A program made the position numbers and the translations under genes. Under the pieces are notes generated by a model that saw only the letters and a list, made by a program, of their open reading frames with translations, had not been told where the DNA came from and did not search any database. A DNA stretch of 40,812 nucleotides from Pseudomonadales bacterium (GTDB taxonomy: Bacteria > Pseudomonadota > Gammaproteobacteria > Pseudomonadales > Pseudohongiellaceae): NCBI GenBank assembly GCA_023257655.1, contig JALRBQ010000064.1, positions 1-40,812 of the forward strand. Direction: 5' to 3'. Of the stretch, positions 16,470-25,234 are shown piece after piece; the first letter of the stretch is position 1; every line of letters begins with the position of its first letter.

Positions 16470-17717
16470 ATGGATTACTTTAATTACCGCGGTGACGAAC
16501 TCTACGCCGAAGACGTGGCCGTGGCCGACATCGCCAGCGAGCACGGCACGCCCTGTTTCGTGTATTCCCGCGCCACGCTGGAGCGGCATTACAACGCCTA
16601 TGAATCGGCGCTATCGGATGTCCCCCACCTGATCTGCTATGCCGTCAAAGCCAATTCCAATCTTGCCGTTCTCAATGTTCTGGCGCGCCTGGGTTCCGGT
16701 TTCGATATCGTCTCAGGTGGGGAATTGGAGCGGGTCGTGGCCGCTGGCGGCGATCCCGGAAAGGTGATTTTTTCCGGCCTCGGCAAGACCGAACCCGAGA
16801 TTCGACAGGCACTGACCCTGGGTATTCACTGTTTCAACATCGAATCCGAGCCGGAGCTGGATCGACTCAATCAGGTGGCACTGACAATGCAACGCCGAGC
16901 GCCCATCTCGGTACGAGTAAATCCGGATGTGGATGCCGGCACCCACCCGTATATCTCAACCGGTTTGAAGACCAACAAGTTCGGTATTGCCAGCGAACGC
17001 GCGCTTGCCGTTTACCGCAAGGCAGCGACGCTGTCTGGCATTGAGATTGTCGGCATCGATTGCCATATCGGGTCCCAATTGACCTCGACCGAACCCTTTC
17101 TCCATGCCATCGACAAGCTGCTGGAGATGGTGGACCAGCTCGCGAGCGAAGGCATCGTCCTGCGACATTTCGACATGGGTGGCGGACTAGGGGTGAACTA
17201 CGACAAGGAAACGCCGCCGCATCCGACCCAGCTTATGGAGGCCGTGAAGGCGCGACTGGCTGGGCGCAACCTGACATTGTTGGTGGAACCCGGACGGTCA
17301 ATCGCTGCCAATGCCGGCATCTTTGTCACCCGGGTAGAATTCCTGAAGTGTACGGAACACAAGAATTTTGCCATCGTCGATGGGGCCATGAACGATCTGA
17401 TCCGCCCGGCGCTTTACAGTGCCTGGCAGGCGATCATTCCGGTGACGAAGCAGGCTGGCGAGTCGCGCCTGTATGACGTGGTGGGCCCCGTGTGTGAGTC
17501 GGCCGATTTTCTCGGCAAGGAGCGTGAGCTGGTGGTTCATGCCGGGGATCTGCTGGCCGTGCGCACGGCCGGTGCCTACGGGTTCGTCATGAGCTCAAAT
17601 TACAATTCCCGACCCCGCGCCCCCGAGATCATGGTGGATGGTAACCAGACTCATGTCGTTAGGCAGCGGGAAGTGATGGCAGATCAGTTGCAGCTCGAAG
17701 CGCTGCTGCCAGCATAG
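16470..17717 (+). CDS. lysA: diaminopimelate decarboxylase
   Basis: LysA converts meso-diaminopimelate to lysine with pyridoxal phosphate, the last step of lysine synthesis. The 415-residue protein is of usual length. The PLP-binding lysine is Lys60 in CYAVKANSN. Other family motifs are SGGELERV, IGSQLT, a glycine loop (MGGGLGV) and EPGRSI. The catalytic Cys motif is GPVCESADF near the C-terminus, and the end shows GAYGFVMSSNYNSRPR. It follows lptM and precedes dapF by 35 bases. The pairing links lysine synthesis with diaminopimelate supply for peptidoglycan. Confidence 0.98.
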   Translation: MDYFNYRGDELYAEDVAVADIASEHGTPCFVYSRATLERHYNAYESALSDVPHLICYAVKANSNLAVLNVLARLGSGFDIVSGGELERVVAAGGDPGKVIFSGLGKTEPEIRQALTLGIHCFNIESEPELDRLNQVALTMQRRAPISVRVNPDVDAGTHPYISTGLKTNKFGIASERALAVYRKAATLSGIEIVGIDCHIGSQLTSTEPFLHAIDKLLEMVDQLASEGIVLRHFDMGGGLGVNYDKETPPHPTQLMEAVKARLAGRNLTLLVEPGRSIAANAGIFVTRVEFLKCTEHKNFAIVDGAMNDLIRPALYSAWQAIIPVTKQAGESRLYDVVGPVCESADFLGKERELVVHAGDLLAVRTAGAYGFVMSSNYNSRPRAPEIMVDGNQTHVVRQREVMADQLQLEALLPA

Positions 17718-17752
17718 GCGCGGGGCTACTCGGTTTACACATGGGCGACAAC

Positions 17753-18595
17753 ATGGAATTTCCTTTCACAAAGATGCATGGACTCGGCAATGACTTCGTT
17801 GTCCTTGATCTCGTGTCTCATCACATCGAACTGAGCCCCGAGCAGATTCGCCAGCTGGGCGATCGACACCTCGGCATCGGTTTCGATCAGATGTTGCTCA
17901 TCGAGCCTCCCAGCGATCCCGGTGTCGATTTCGATTACCGCATTTACAACTCTGATGGCGGTGAAGTTGAGCACTGTGGCAATGGCGCGCGTTGCTTCGC
18001 GACCTATGTCACCGAGAAGGGGTTGACGAAGAAAAATCCGATTCGGGTGAAGACTGTGAATCGCATCCTGTCCCTGCAGATTGAGACGGATGGACAAGTG
18101 ACGGTAAACATGGGCGAACCGGTGATGACCCCGGCTGACATCCCGTTTCACACCGAGACCGCCGCCGTGACTTACCGTCGCTCGCTGAACGTGGCTGGTC
18201 AGGTGCTCGACGTCAGCTTCTGTCCACTCTCGCTCGGGAATCCCCACGCCGTAATCTGTGTTGAAGACGTGGAGAAGATGGCCGTAAAAGAGATAGGGGA
18301 AGCACTCGGCGCGCATCCGGATTTTCCCGAGGGCGTCAATGTCGGATTCATGCAGATACTGGATCGTTCGACCCTGAAATTACGCGTGTTTGAACGCGGT
18401 GCCGGCGAGACCCTGGCCTGTGGAACCGGGGCCTGTGCAGCAGTTGTAGCCGGTTGCCTACAGGGACTGTTAGATGGTACCGTCACCGTGAAACTGCGGG
18501 GCGGTGAACTACGAATCGGCTGGGCTTCGCAAGGGTCGCCGGTGATGATGACCGGCCCGACGGCGACGGTATATGAGGGGATATTGCGACTATGA
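17753..18595 (+). CDS. dapF: diaminopimelate epimerase
   Basis: DapF interconverts LL- and meso-diaminopimelate without a cofactor, using two cysteines. Both are present: Cys75 in EHCGNGARC and Cys223 in LACGTGACA. The 280-residue length fits (E. coli 274). The protein begins FTKMHGLGNDFVVLD, the classic N-terminus. I chose the ATG at 17753 on that basis; an ATG at 17741 would add four residues and cannot be ruled out. The stop codon overlaps the start of the DUF484 gene (ATGA), showing tight coupling. Confidence 0.97.
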   Translation: MEFPFTKMHGLGNDFVVLDLVSHHIELSPEQIRQLGDRHLGIGFDQMLLIEPPSDPGVDFDYRIYNSDGGEVEHCGNGARCFATYVTEKGLTKKNPIRVKTVNRILSLQIETDGQVTVNMGEPVMTPADIPFHTETAAVTYRRSLNVAGQVLDVSFCPLSLGNPHAVICVEDVEKMAVKEIGEALGAHPDFPEGVNVGFMQILDRSTLKLRVFERGAGETLACGTGACAAVVAGCLQGLLDGTVTVKLRGGELRIGWASQGSPVMMTGPTATVYEGILRL

Positions 18596-19314
18596 GCAAA
18601 GACGTGTCAACGGCCGAGCAGGTAATGGATTTGACGGACGCGGCGCTGACCTCTGAGCAGGTTGCGACTTACCTGCGTGCGAATCCCGAATTCTTCGTGC
18701 AGCACGAGGAACTGCTGGCAGACCTGTCACTACCCCACCAGAGTGGCAAGGCGATTTCCCTCGTCGAACGCCAGGTAAGCCTGTTGCGTGATCGCGGCAT
18801 CGAAGCCCGACAAAAACTCAATAACCTGCTCGAGAACGCACGCAACAACGACCAGCTTTTTGACACCACGCGCAATCTGGTGCTGGCGCTGCTGAATGCA
18901 CGCAATGTCACCGAGATTGCGGCAGTAACACAGGATCAACTCTCGAATCACGCCAATATCGATGCCTGCGAAATCATCATCGTCGCCCATCCCGATCTCA
19001 AAGTCTCCGATTCAGTACGCACCGAATCGTCCGAACGACTGCGCCAGGATTTCGCCGACGTGTTCCGCCTCAAACGCACACATTGCGGAGCGATTGCCAG
19101 AGCACAAATCGATTACCTGTTTCCGAATTCACATAACACCATCAAATCTACCGCGCTGTGTCCGGTCATCAGCAACGGCGAAGTCCTCGCCCTCCTCGCG
19201 TTTGGCAATCAGGCTGACAATTACTTCAATGTCAATCTGGATACCCTGTTCCTGGATTTCATAGGACGCGTCGTCGGCGCCGTACTGGACAAGCAGTTAG
19301 TCACGCACGACTGA
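18592..19314 (+). CDS. DUF484 family protein
   Basis: This 240-residue cytoplasmic protein of the DUF484 family (E. coli YigA) has a GAF-like C-terminal fold and no established function. It has the family N-terminal pattern VATYLRANPEFFVQHEELLADLSLPH, then a helical stretch with VSLLRDRGIEARQKLNNLLENARNND and a domain with ALCPVISNGEVLALLAFGNQ. It overlaps dapF by four bases. In many gammaproteobacteria xerC (site-specific recombinase) follows. Here a glycosyltransferase gene follows instead, so the conserved block ends at this gene. Confidence 0.93.
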   Translation: MSKDVSTAEQVMDLTDAALTSEQVATYLRANPEFFVQHEELLADLSLPHQSGKAISLVERQVSLLRDRGIEARQKLNNLLENARNNDQLFDTTRNLVLALLNARNVTEIAAVTQDQLSNHANIDACEIIIVAHPDLKVSDSVRTESSERLRQDFADVFRLKRTHCGAIARAQIDYLFPNSHNTIKSTALCPVISNGEVLALLAFGNQADNYFNVNLDTLFLDFIGRVVGAVLDKQLVTHD

Positions 19315-19361
19315 TTCACTTGTCGTCAGTCCAGTCAGGATAATCCAGAGCAATCACATTC

Positions 19362-22300
19362 ATGGCCACGTCACGCTCTGCGCAAGAAAGCAAACTGGTC
19401 TCGGTGATCTGCCGCACGATCGGACGGTCAAGCTTGCGTCAAGCGCTGCAGTCAGTCGCTGACCAGACCTATACCCCTGTCGAGATTGTGCTTGTCGATG
19501 CCGCCGCCAGCGACGCGCTCGACCCTGCAGCCATCCCGGATTCGATTCCCGTAGTCCATGTCAAACCGGCAAGCCCGCTGGCTCGTGCGGCCGCCGCTAA
19601 TGCCGGACTCGACGCTGCGCACGGCGACTATCTGATGTTTCTGGACGACGACGACTGGATTGCGGCAGGCCACATAGAGCAGCTTGTCGCCGCGTTGAGT
19701 GCTATTGATGATTGCCGAGCAGCCTACAGCAGTGTGTGTTACACCACTGAGTCTGGCACCGAAACTGACACTGTATTCTCGCGTGACTACGATCCAGTGC
19801 TGTTGCGACGTGACAACTACATCCCGATTCATGCCGTTCTGTTCCATCGCTCGCTCATTGCAGAGGGTTGCCGCTTCGATGAATCATTCGAAATCTATGA
19901 AGATTGGGATTTCTGGATACAGGTCTCACGACTGACTGCTCTCAAACATCTGGCAACGATATCTGCGTTCTATCGTAGCGGCGGCTCCTCGGAAACTACC
20001 GTCGATGATCATTCCGTCAGATTTCAGAATGGGCATCCTGTTTTCATTGCACGCCAGAAAATTTACGAAAAATGGAAGCATTTCTGGAGCGGCGCCGAAA
20101 TCAATGAACTGATTGGCAGTCTGGATGCAACTGACGATCTCATCGCTGCCGAACAAAGGGCCGCTGAACTGCATGAAGATGTACTTGAGACAAAGAAACT
20201 CGCTGAAGAGCAGCGGACTCAGCTAGCAGCACAGCAGGAAGATCTGACCAAGAGCCATCTGGAGCTACAGCAACATAAGCAACAAGAAAAACAATTGCTA
20301 GGCCAGCTTGAATACGTGAAACAGAACGCGAACTGGAGGATCAACGAACTTCAATCAGAATTGACTGCGACCAAGCGAGAGTTTCAGCTGACGCGGCTCA
20401 GGCAAGAGCAGCATATTGCTATCGTGGAAAATCGACTGAATGCGATTTACAGTCTTCCCTCCTGGCGACTCATGGGTCCATTCCGGCGGGTGCGCAGACT
20501 GGCTGACAAGCTCATCTTGAATTCGTTGCGCAAGAAAATTCACTATCACCGATACGGCACGGAGTGGACACCGCAAGACGCTGCGACACTCACCGCCGTT
20601 GTTGCAGACACTGCGCCTGCGGCAGATGCCACACCGCTCGCGAATGAGGTATTGAAGTCTTCCTATCGCGAACGCGCGAATGAGAACATGCGCGCCTTCC
20701 TGGATGGAGGCTTGGGAATCGAACTGAGCAATCCCGATAAGCCCAAGGTCTCAATACTGCTGGTACTCTACAACCAGGCGCCTTTAACCCTGCTCTGCCT
20801 GGAGTCCATTGCGCAGTTCGCCCCTGCCTATTGCGAGATCGTCATCGTGGACAATGCTTCCAGCGATGAATCTGGCAAGATGCTGGAGCAGATCAAGAAT
20901 GCGAAGATTATTCGCAATGCTGACAATGCTGGATTCGTCCGCGCCGTAAATCAGGGCGCAGAAATATGCAGAGGAGACTATCTGCTATTGTTGAACAATG
21001 ATGCATTACTCCATCCAGGCTCAATAGAATCTGCGTTACGAACATTCGAAGAGGAACCGCAAGCTGGAGCCGTCGGTGGAAAAATTCTCCTGCTTGATGG
21101 TTTTTTGCAAGAGGCCGGCAGTATCATTTTTGACGACGGCGGTTGTCTAGGTTATGGACGAAAACAGCCCGCAGACCTTCCCGAGTTCATGTTTCGCCGA
21201 CGCGTAGATTATTGTTCCGGTGCCTTCTTGTTGACTCCTTTGGCGTTGTTCAGGGAAATGGGTGGGTTCGATGACGACTATGCTCCGGCCTATTATGAAG
21301 AATCCGATTACTGCATACGCCTGCAGAAACGTGGTTTACACGTGTTCTATGACCCGGATGCCGTCATTACCCATTTCGAGTTTGCAAGTTCCGGTGGCCT
21401 GAAAAAAGCATCGGAGTTGCAAACGAAACATCGTGCGATACTCGTTCAGAAGCACGAAGACTTTCTTTCCACCAAATACCGGGCAAGCAACGGCGTTTCC
21501 CTGCGCGCACGATCTGCTGGCAAAAGCCCGAACATCCTGATTATTGATGACTGCGTTCCCCACGCCAGTCTGGGATCCGGATATCCTCGCTGTCGGGAAA
21601 TTGTGCACGCCCTCGCGGCTACCAATGCTAACTTGAGCTTCTACCCCCTGCAGTTTCCCCAAGAAAACTGGTCCGCGGTGTACACCACCTTGCCACGCAA
21701 TGTAGAAGTGTTGTTAAACCATGGGCGCGACAAGCTGGGCAGCTTCCTGCAAGCTCGAGCCGGATACTACGATTACATCATCGTGAGCCGTATTCACAAT
21801 ATGCAGATGTTCAGTGCCAGTGCCAGCGAATGTCCGGAGGTTCTTAAAGGCACAAAAATTGTGTATGACGCCGAGGCGGTTACCGCACCTCGCGAGATTC
21901 TCTATCGTGAGTTACAGGGTGAAGTTGTCGACAGCGACGAAAAGAGTCGACTACTCAAAGACGAAATTCAATTGGCCGAGATGGCTGATGCGGTGCTCTG
22001 CGTCAGCGAGAATGAAGCTTCAATCTATCACCAACATGGATTTCGAAATACGTATGTGTTGGGGCACAGCTTGACCGCAACAGAATTCGCCCATGGTGTA
22101 CAAGGACGCAGCGGTCTCTTGTTTGTTGGCGCGTTAAGGGATGAGAATTCTCCGAATGTCGATTCGCTGCATTGGTTTGTTCGTCATTGCCTCCCGGAAA
22201 TTCAGACCCGGATTGCGGCAGTCCATCTGCATATCGTGGGAGATAGCAGCGCTCCTTCTCTCGCCGACATCAAGGACCCAGGAATCACATTTCATGGAAG

Positions 22301-22640
22301 GCAGGAATCGCTGGCACGTTTTTACGGCCAAAGTCGGGTATTCCTCGCACCTACCCGTTTCGCCGCTGGTATCCCGCACAAGGTGCATGAGGCCGCGGCC
22401 AATGGCATTCCCTGCGTTGTCACATCATTACTGGCAAAACAGCTGGGCTGGAAAGACGGAGTCGAGTTGCTGATTGCTGATACCGCGTCACAGTTCGCTC
22501 ACACGGTTTGTCGCCTGCTGACAGATGATGAGCTGTGGGAGAACATTCAGTCTGCGGCACTCGCCAGGGTGAAACTGGATTGCTCACCGGAAATATTTCG
22601 ATCGGTTCTGCTGAAATCTGTCGGGCTGGAAACCGACTGA
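19362..22640 (+). CDS. three-domain glycosyltransferase (GT2 - coiled coil - GT2 - GT4)
   Basis: This very long protein (1092 residues) carries three glycosyltransferase modules. The first is a GT2 domain (about 10-230) with the metal-binding run LDDDDW. A Gln/Glu/Leu-rich coiled coil (about 250-360) ends in a SLPSWRLMGPFRR motif, common in such multidomain enzymes. A second GT2 domain (about 458-690) has VLYNQAP, IVDNASSDES and LLLLNNDALL. The third is a GT4-like domain (about 720-1090) with LLFVGAL, LHIVGDSS and a PTRFAAGIPHKVHEAAANGIPCV region. Such proteins build repeating surface polysaccharides or decorate glycans in the cytoplasm; the sugars are unknown. By eye its codons are less GC-rich than in neighbouring housekeeping genes, which could indicate transfer. 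It converges on the next gene after 23 bases. Confidence 0.9.
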   Translation: MATSRSAQESKLVSVICRTIGRSSLRQALQSVADQTYTPVEIVLVDAAASDALDPAAIPDSIPVVHVKPASPLARAAAANAGLDAAHGDYLMFLDDDDWIAAGHIEQLVAALSAIDDCRAAYSSVCYTTESGTETDTVFSRDYDPVLLRRDNYIPIHAVLFHRSLIAEGCRFDESFEIYEDWDFWIQVSRLTALKHLATISAFYRSGGSSETTVDDHSVRFQNGHPVFIARQKIYEKWKHFWSGAEINELIGSLDATDDLIAAEQRAAELHEDVLETKKLAEEQRTQLAAQQEDLTKSHLELQQHKQQEKQLLGQLEYVKQNANWRINELQSELTATKREFQLTRLRQEQHIAIVENRLNAIYSLPSWRLMGPFRRVRRLADKLILNSLRKKIHYHRYGTEWTPQDAATLTAVVADTAPAADATPLANEVLKSSYRERANENMRAFLDGGLGIELSNPDKPKVSILLVLYNQAPLTLLCLESIAQFAPAYCEIVIVDNASSDESGKMLEQIKNAKIIRNADNAGFVRAVNQGAEICRGDYLLLLNNDALLHPGSIESALRTFEEEPQAGAVGGKILLLDGFLQEAGSIIFDDGGCLGYGRKQPADLPEFMFRRRVDYCSGAFLLTPLALFREMGGFDDDYAPAYYEESDYCIRLQKRGLHVFYDPDAVITHFEFASSGGLKKASELQTKHRAILVQKHEDFLSTKYRASNGVSLRARSAGKSPNILIIDDCVPHASLGSGYPRCREIVHALAATNANLSFYPLQFPQENWSAVYTTLPRNVEVLLNHGRDKLGSFLQARAGYYDYIIVSRIHNMQMFSASASECPEVLKGTKIVYDAEAVTAPREILYRELQGEVVDSDEKSRLLKDEIQLAEMADAVLCVSENEASIYHQHGFRNTYVLGHSLTATEFAHGVQGRSGLLFVGALRDENSPNVDSLHWFVRHCLPEIQTRIAAVHLHIVGDSSAPSLADIKDPGITFHGRQESLARFYGQSRVFLAPTRFAAGIPHKVHEAAANGIPCVVTSLLAKQLGWKDGVELLIADTASQFAHTVCRLLTDDELWENIQSAALARVKLDCSPEIFRSVLLKSVGLETD

Positions 22641-22663
22641 AATTAGTGCAGCAGGCGCCGTGG

Positions 22664-23596
22664 TCAGAGTTTACTGGCCAGATATCGGAGTGAACGCTGG
22701 CATAATCCGGATTTAATGCTCATGGCGATAGCAATTCGCAGCGCAATCCTTTGCCTGCGCCCCAGTTGTTTACCGAAGCGCGCGTAAAAATCCTCCGCCT
22801 GTCCGGCCACCAGGTAGAGCAGTGCGTTTGGCTTGATCTGGGCCATTTTCTGCAAGATATTCATGTTGCGCCGCGCCAGTGGCACGTGTTGTTTCGCGCC
22901 GATGGTGTTGGCGCCGTGTTGTCGATAGTCGACGAGCGGCATATCCAGAAACACGAGTTTGCCGAAGGCGGCAGCCACCAGTGCCAGCCACCAATCATGC
23001 ATGATGGCATGCTTTGCTACCGGCGTGGCTTGCAACGCGAGCGCCTCGTTACACAAGGCACTGCAGCCGGTGACGAGATTGCTGAAGACGAGACCCTCGA
23101 AACTGTTACGCGACAACTCCAAACCCTGGTAGCGAACAAACGACGGTGCCAGCATCTGACCGTCGGCGGCGACCACTCGCAAATCCGAGTGCACGAGCAC
23201 CGGCACTGATGCGCCATCGGCCTCCAGCGCCAGCATCGCCTGCATCTGCCTCTCGATCTTGTCTGGATACCAGATGTCGTCCTGATCACAGAACATGAGA
23301 TAGGCCGCAGGCAGGTCGAGCGCTTCCTTGTGTTCAAGCGCGTATTCCATCAGACAAGAGAAACTCGCGCTTGCGCCCTTATTGTCAGCACCATCACCTA
23401 CCAGATGAAATTTGTCAGGATAATCTGAACGATAGCGCGCGAGGATCTGTGGCGTGTCGTCTGTGGACCCGTCATCGCGCGCAACGATAATGAAATGGGT
23501 ATAGGTCTGGGCGAGCAGCGAATCCAATTGCGCTGAGAGAAAGGTGGCGCCATTGTAGGTTGCCAACAGAATCGCGATTCGGGGTTGCTGACTCAT
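22664..23596 (-). CDS. glycosyltransferase family 2
   Basis: This 310-residue GT-A fold enzyme begins RIAILLATYNGATFLSAQLDSLLAQTY, a standard GT2 nucleotide-sugar binding start. It has DDGSTDDT and the metal-binding FCDQDDIW. The DQDDIW pattern is typical of enzymes related to rhamnosyl- and other surface-polysaccharide transferases. I chose the ATG at 23596, 4 bases after the upstream GT2 gene and with GGGA upstream; an ATG at 23623 would overlap that gene by 23 bases. No membrane anchor is evident. With the upstream gene it probably forms an operon for O-antigen, capsule or exopolysaccharide synthesis. Donor and acceptor are unknown. Confidence 0.9.
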   Translation of the reverse strand: MSQQPRIAILLATYNGATFLSAQLDSLLAQTYTHFIIVARDDGSTDDTPQILARYRSDYPDKFHLVGDGADNKGASASFSCLMEYALEHKEALDLPAAYLMFCDQDDIWYPDKIERQMQAMLALEADGASVPVLVHSDLRVVAADGQMLAPSFVRYQGLELSRNSFEGLVFSNLVTGCSALCNEALALQATPVAKHAIMHDWWLALVAAAFGKLVFLDMPLVDYRQHGANTIGAKQHVPLARRNMNILQKMAQIKPNALLYLVAGQAEDFYARFGKQLGRRQRIALRIAIAMSIKSGLCQRSLRYLASKL

Positions 23597-23600
23597 CGTG

Positions 23601-24509
23601 TCATCCCAGCTGTTTCGCATCACGAATGCCTGCGGTGATGTTGCGCCAGTAGAGTCGGCGCTGTTTCGACGCGAGCATCAGCCAACCCGCCTTCAAGGTA
23701 AAACGCGGAATATCCCGCAGTTTCCACCCCAACGGCGAATAGGACGCTTTGTACAGATGGACACGATTGCGACTGGAGTAATAGGTGCGCGACGGATTGT
23801 GTTGTGCAATCAAGCCGGCTTTCACCAGCGGATTGTGACTGCGTTCGCCAATTGCGTGATAGAGCACGGCAGCGTCGGTACCAATCAGATCATAGCCAAG
23901 AGACTTGGCCCGGAAGCACCATTCAAGATCGACGTTGTCGATGAAGTATTCCTCTTTCATGGTGCCGATACCCGGTAGCAATTTCAGGTTTAACAGCGTG
24001 CCGGATGTGATAAGGAAATCTGCCTCGAAGTGTTGTGTCGTGCTTGCGAAGCGGCGATCCGAACGATTGAGCACATGGCTGAATAACTTGAACGGGGTTT
24101 GCCGCAGGGTTTGCGGGTTGATGATACGCGGGCCGACCGCCGCGATACCCTGCTTGCTGTAAGCACTGGCCTCGTGCAGTGCGGCAAGCATGCGTTCGAT
24201 GAACAGGTCACACAGGCTGCTATCCTGATCGAACAGAAAGGCCGTGTCATGCTGGTTGTCCTGTGCCCACTGCAATCCGATGTTCAAGGCTCTGGCAAGT
24301 CCGAGGTTTTCTGGAAGCCGGATCAGTTGTCGGCAACGTTTGTAGACCGTGATGGATTGCGCAAGCTGTTCGATCGCAGGGCTGCCATTATCGATGACAA
24401 TGAAATCGGTTTCCTTGTTCAGCTGTCCCAATAACTTCAGCAGCGCAGTGAGATCGGGGTGATAACTCACCACGATGGCACAACTTCGATTGACTGGTTT
24501 GGCTGTCAT
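23601..24509 (-). CDS. glycosyltransferase family 2, rhamnosyltransferase-like
   Basis: This 302-residue GT2 protein starts CAIVVSYHPDLTALLKLL and has FIVIDNGS and the metal-binding FLFDQDSS. The acceptor-side IDNVDLEWCFRAKSLGY segment resembles the RfbF/WbbL group of rhamnosyltransferases, whose members carry a similar VDxEWCxRA pattern. The C-terminal YYSSRNRVHLYK segment also occurs in that group. It lies 4 bases upstream of the other minus-strand GT2 gene and 27 bases downstream of the membrane protein, so the three are probably co-transcribed. Rhamnose as the donor is inferred from similarity only; no dTDP-rhamnose genes are in the window. Confidence 0.88.
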   Translation of the reverse strand: MTAKPVNRSCAIVVSYHPDLTALLKLLGQLNKETDFIVIDNGSPAIEQLAQSITVYKRCRQLIRLPENLGLARALNIGLQWAQDNQHDTAFLFDQDSSLCDLFIERMLAALHEASAYSKQGIAAVGPRIINPQTLRQTPFKLFSHVLNRSDRRFASTTQHFEADFLITSGTLLNLKLLPGIGTMKEEYFIDNVDLEWCFRAKSLGYDLIGTDAAVLYHAIGERSHNPLVKAGLIAQHNPSRTYYSSRNRVHLYKASYSPLGWKLRDIPRFTLKAGWLMLASKQRRLYWRNITAGIRDAKQLG

Positions 24510-24536
24510 AGATCGGGTTTCATTGTTAGCTCGGTT

Positions 24537-25046
24537 TCAGGATTCACTGGGCACTTCCGGCGAGACGGCGAGTGCGCCAGGATTTGTGACCACGACAATC
24601 ATGAAATAGAGTATGGAGGCGATGCCCATGAACAGGCCTGTCAATACACCGGCATCGACAATGCCACGCCACGGCTGAGGCAGTAACCGCGCAATCAGCA
24701 CAAAACAGACTATCATCAAGCTCAGCCCGATCGACATGAACTTACGTCGCTTTGTGGCATGGATGTATCCCATGCAGAAGATTGGTGCCAACAAAATGTG
24801 ATGGAGGCGCGGATGTTCTCGCAAATAGCTCGCGCGCTTCACGACCCGCGGCGCGAACCCGCGGTGGAAACCCTTATAGCCCTCGGCGTACGCCATATAA
24901 AGGATGCTGCACACCAACGCCGCCCAGTGCACGAGCGACAGGGGCAGCTCTTCGAGAGCCAGCGCCATGGGCGCCAGCCGGTAGATCGCGAAGGTGAGCA
25001 GTAGCACTATCCCGCCGATGCCCCAGGCAAATCCGAATACTTTCAC
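24537..25046 (-). CDS. unrecognised multi-pass membrane protein
   Basis: I do not recognise this 169-residue protein. It has a GTG start and four likely membrane helices (about 5-27, 37-55, 103-121 and 128-152). Between helices two and three is a basic, His-rich loop of about 45 residues: GYKGFHRGFAPRVVKRA, then HPRLHHILLAPIF and a HATKRRK patch. The C-terminal tail is short and acidic. It is the first gene of a leftward group with two GT2 genes, so a role in glycan assembly or membrane anchoring is possible but only by context. TATACT (25082-25077, minus strand) may be its -10 box. Confidence 0.7.
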   Translation of the reverse strand: MKVFGFAWGIGGIVLLLTFAIYRLAPMALALEELPLSLVHWAALVCSILYMAYAEGYKGFHRGFAPRVVKRASYLREHPRLHHILLAPIFCMGYIHATKRRKFMSIGLSLMIVCFVLIARLLPQPWRGIVDAGVLTGLFMGIASILYFMIVVVTNPGALAVSPEVPSES

Positions 25047-25161
25047 TGATTGAGATCACTCTGAATTGAATCGGCTAGTATAGCGGTTTTGCCGGGTAAC
25101 TGAAAAATTCCCGCAGCCAGTGGGGCACGCCTCCGCCGTCGATTCCGGGGTTAAAGTGAGA

Positions 25162-25167
25162 TATGAT
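25162..25167 (+). promoter_or_regulatory. candidate -10 box for gshB operon
   Basis: TATGAT (5/6 to consensus) lies 67 bases upstream of the gshB start. A poor -35 (TCGATT, 25139-25144) is 17 bases upstream. This is a motif match only. Confidence 0.3.
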
Positions 25168-25234
25168 CGGCGCCAGAGCTTGTGCGCTCGGACAAGCCTT
25201 CCAACTCCCCCAAGACATTCCACAGGATTGAAAG

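Noticed and set aside
22641-22663. Possible terminator between convergent glycosyltransferase genes
   Set aside because: The 23 bases hold no GC-rich stem followed by a T run on either strand.
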